5,612 nt of DNA, taken from contig CAMBSS010000237.1 of the NCBI GenBank assembly GCA_945870465.1, positions 1-5,612 on the forward strand, given 5' to 3'. The notes beneath the pieces were generated by a model. That model made no database searches and was not told the origin of the DNA. It saw only the letters and a list, made by a program, of their open reading frames with translations. The DNA comes from Bordetella parapertussis (GTDB lineage: Bacteria > Pseudomonadota > Gammaproteobacteria > Burkholderiales > SG8-41). The position numbers and the translations under genes are program-made. Position 1 is the first letter of the stretch; the number at the start of each line of letters is the position of its first letter. Below, in pieces: positions 4,794 to 5,612 of the stretch.

Positions 4794-5612
4794 TCACTCC
4801 AGCCGCGTGCCGGTCAGCTTGATCAGGTAGCCGTACTTCTCGTGGTCGGACTTGATGCGCGCCGCGGTCTGCTCCGGCGTCATGTACCACGGTTCGAAAG
4901 GTTCCAGCCGCGGCTTCATGTCGGGGCTGTTCTGCGCGTTTTTAATTTCTGTATTCACCCAATCGACGATGGCTTTGGGCGTGCCGGCGGGCGCGAACAC
5001 GCCGACCCAGCCGCGAAACTCATAGCCGGGCACAGCGGCCTCGGCCACCGTCGGCGTCTGCGGGAACTGCGCGAGACGCGCTTCCGAACTCACTGCCAGC
5101 AAGCGCAAGCGCTTCGCTTCGAGCTGCGTCACGACCGCGGCGGGGCTGCCGACCAGGAACTGGGTCTCGCCGGAAACGATCGCGGTGGTCGCCGGCCCGC
5201 CGCCCTTGTACGGGATGTGTGTCATCTGTGTCTTGGTCATCGACGTCAGCAGTGCGATCGCCAGGTGCGAGAAGCTGCCGCTGCCGGACGTCGCGTAGAG
5301 AATCTGGTTCGGATGCGCCTGCGCAAACGTGATCAGCTCTTTTACCGACTTCACGGGCAGCGACGGATGCACCACCAGCAACCCGGTCTGCGCGGACAAC
5401 AGGCCGATGCCGATGAAATCCTTCAGCGTGTCGTACGGCAGTTGCTTGTAGATATGCGGATTGCCGACGTGGGTCGTCGAATGCACCATCAGCGTATAGC
5501 CGTCGGGTTTGGACTTGGCGACGAAATCGGCGCCTATGGTGCCGGCGGCGCCGGGCCTGTTATCGACCACGAACTGTTGCCCGGTCGTTTCGGAAATTTT
5601 CTGGAAAACGAG
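4794..5612 (-). CDS. Bug/TctC-family TTT solute-binding receptor (5' end outside window)
   Basis: The reading frame is open to the right edge and gives 272 residues; full-length relatives have about 320-330, so roughly 50 N-terminal residues (signal peptide and first strand) lie outside. Family hallmarks are VVDNRPGAAGTIGADFVAKSKPDGYTL near the visible start, then LPYDTLKDF, VVHPSLPVKSVKELI, YATSGSGSFSHLAI, HIPYKGGGPA, FPQTPTVAEA and VFAPAGTPKAIVDWVN. These fit the periplasmic receptor of tripartite tricarboxylate transporters, which bind small carboxylates and related acids between two lobes. No TctA or TctB membrane subunit is visible, which is common because many Bug receptors are encoded alone. 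The GTG at 5570 is internal, not the start. Standing first in the visible cluster, it probably supplies the substrate for the downstream enzymes. The ligand cannot be deduced. Confidence 0.93.
   Translation of the reverse strand, partial: LVFQKISETTGQQFVVDNRPGAAGTIGADFVAKSKPDGYTLMVHSTTHVGNPHIYKQLPYDTLKDFIGIGLLSAQTGLLVVHPSLPVKSVKELITFAQAHPNQILYATSGSGSFSHLAIALLTSMTKTQMTHIPYKGGGPATTAIVSGETQFLVGSPAAVVTQLEAKRLRLLAVSSEARLAQFPQTPTVAEAAVPGYEFRGWVGVFAPAGTPKAIVDWVNTEIKNAQNSPDMKPRLEPFEPWYMTPEQTAARIKSDHEKYGYLIKLTGTRLE

Noticed and set aside
1..5612. CRISPR array, tRNA, rRNA, transposase or prophage genes
   Set aside because: No regularly spaced direct repeats with spacers, no cloverleaf or rRNA-like stretch, and no mobile-element protein were seen on either strand.

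Overview
The window looks like chromosomal DNA of a GC-rich betaproteobacterium, most likely Burkholderiales-like. This rests on high GC throughout, genes packed on one strand, and a tripartite tricarboxylate transporter (TTT, Bug/TctC-type) solute receptor beside catabolic enzymes, an arrangement typical of lineages with very many Bug receptors. The taxonomic placement is an inference from gene content.

Every convincing gene is on the minus strand, so transcription runs from high to low coordinates. The order is: a Bug receptor whose N-terminus lies beyond the right edge (5612-4794); a putative lipoprotein with an HExxH zinc-peptidase motif (4741-3728); a 222-base gap; a 48-residue Bug remnant holding only a signal peptide and the first conserved strand (3505-3359); two heptanucleotide repeat tracts (3365-3305); an MmgE/PrpD-family protein (3288-1933); a 117-base gap with a perfect 14-bp hairpin (1892-1861); a dihydropyrimidinase/hydantoinase-type amidohydrolase (1815-388); and a small unrecognised ORF overlapping it by 4 bases (391-8). 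That ORF's last codons run through a second palindrome and a weak terminator-like structure.

A plausible joint role is uptake and breakdown of a small carboxylated compound. The Bug protein would capture it in the periplasm, the amidohydrolase would open a cyclic amide or ureide (or cleave a related C-N bond), and the MmgE/PrpD protein would act on a carboxylic-acid intermediate. The substrate cannot be read from the sequence. Both enzymes keep their fold signatures but differ from the textbook families at expected active-site positions. The lipoprotein has no obvious place in such a pathway.

I found no tRNA, rRNA, CRISPR array, transposase, integrase or phage gene. The most notable features are the Bug gene broken exactly where a 7-bp repeat tract begins, the heptamer tracts abutting the MmgE/PrpD ribosome binding site, the metallopeptidase-like lipoprotein, and the active-site departures in the two enzymes. 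I see no clear new multi-gene system.
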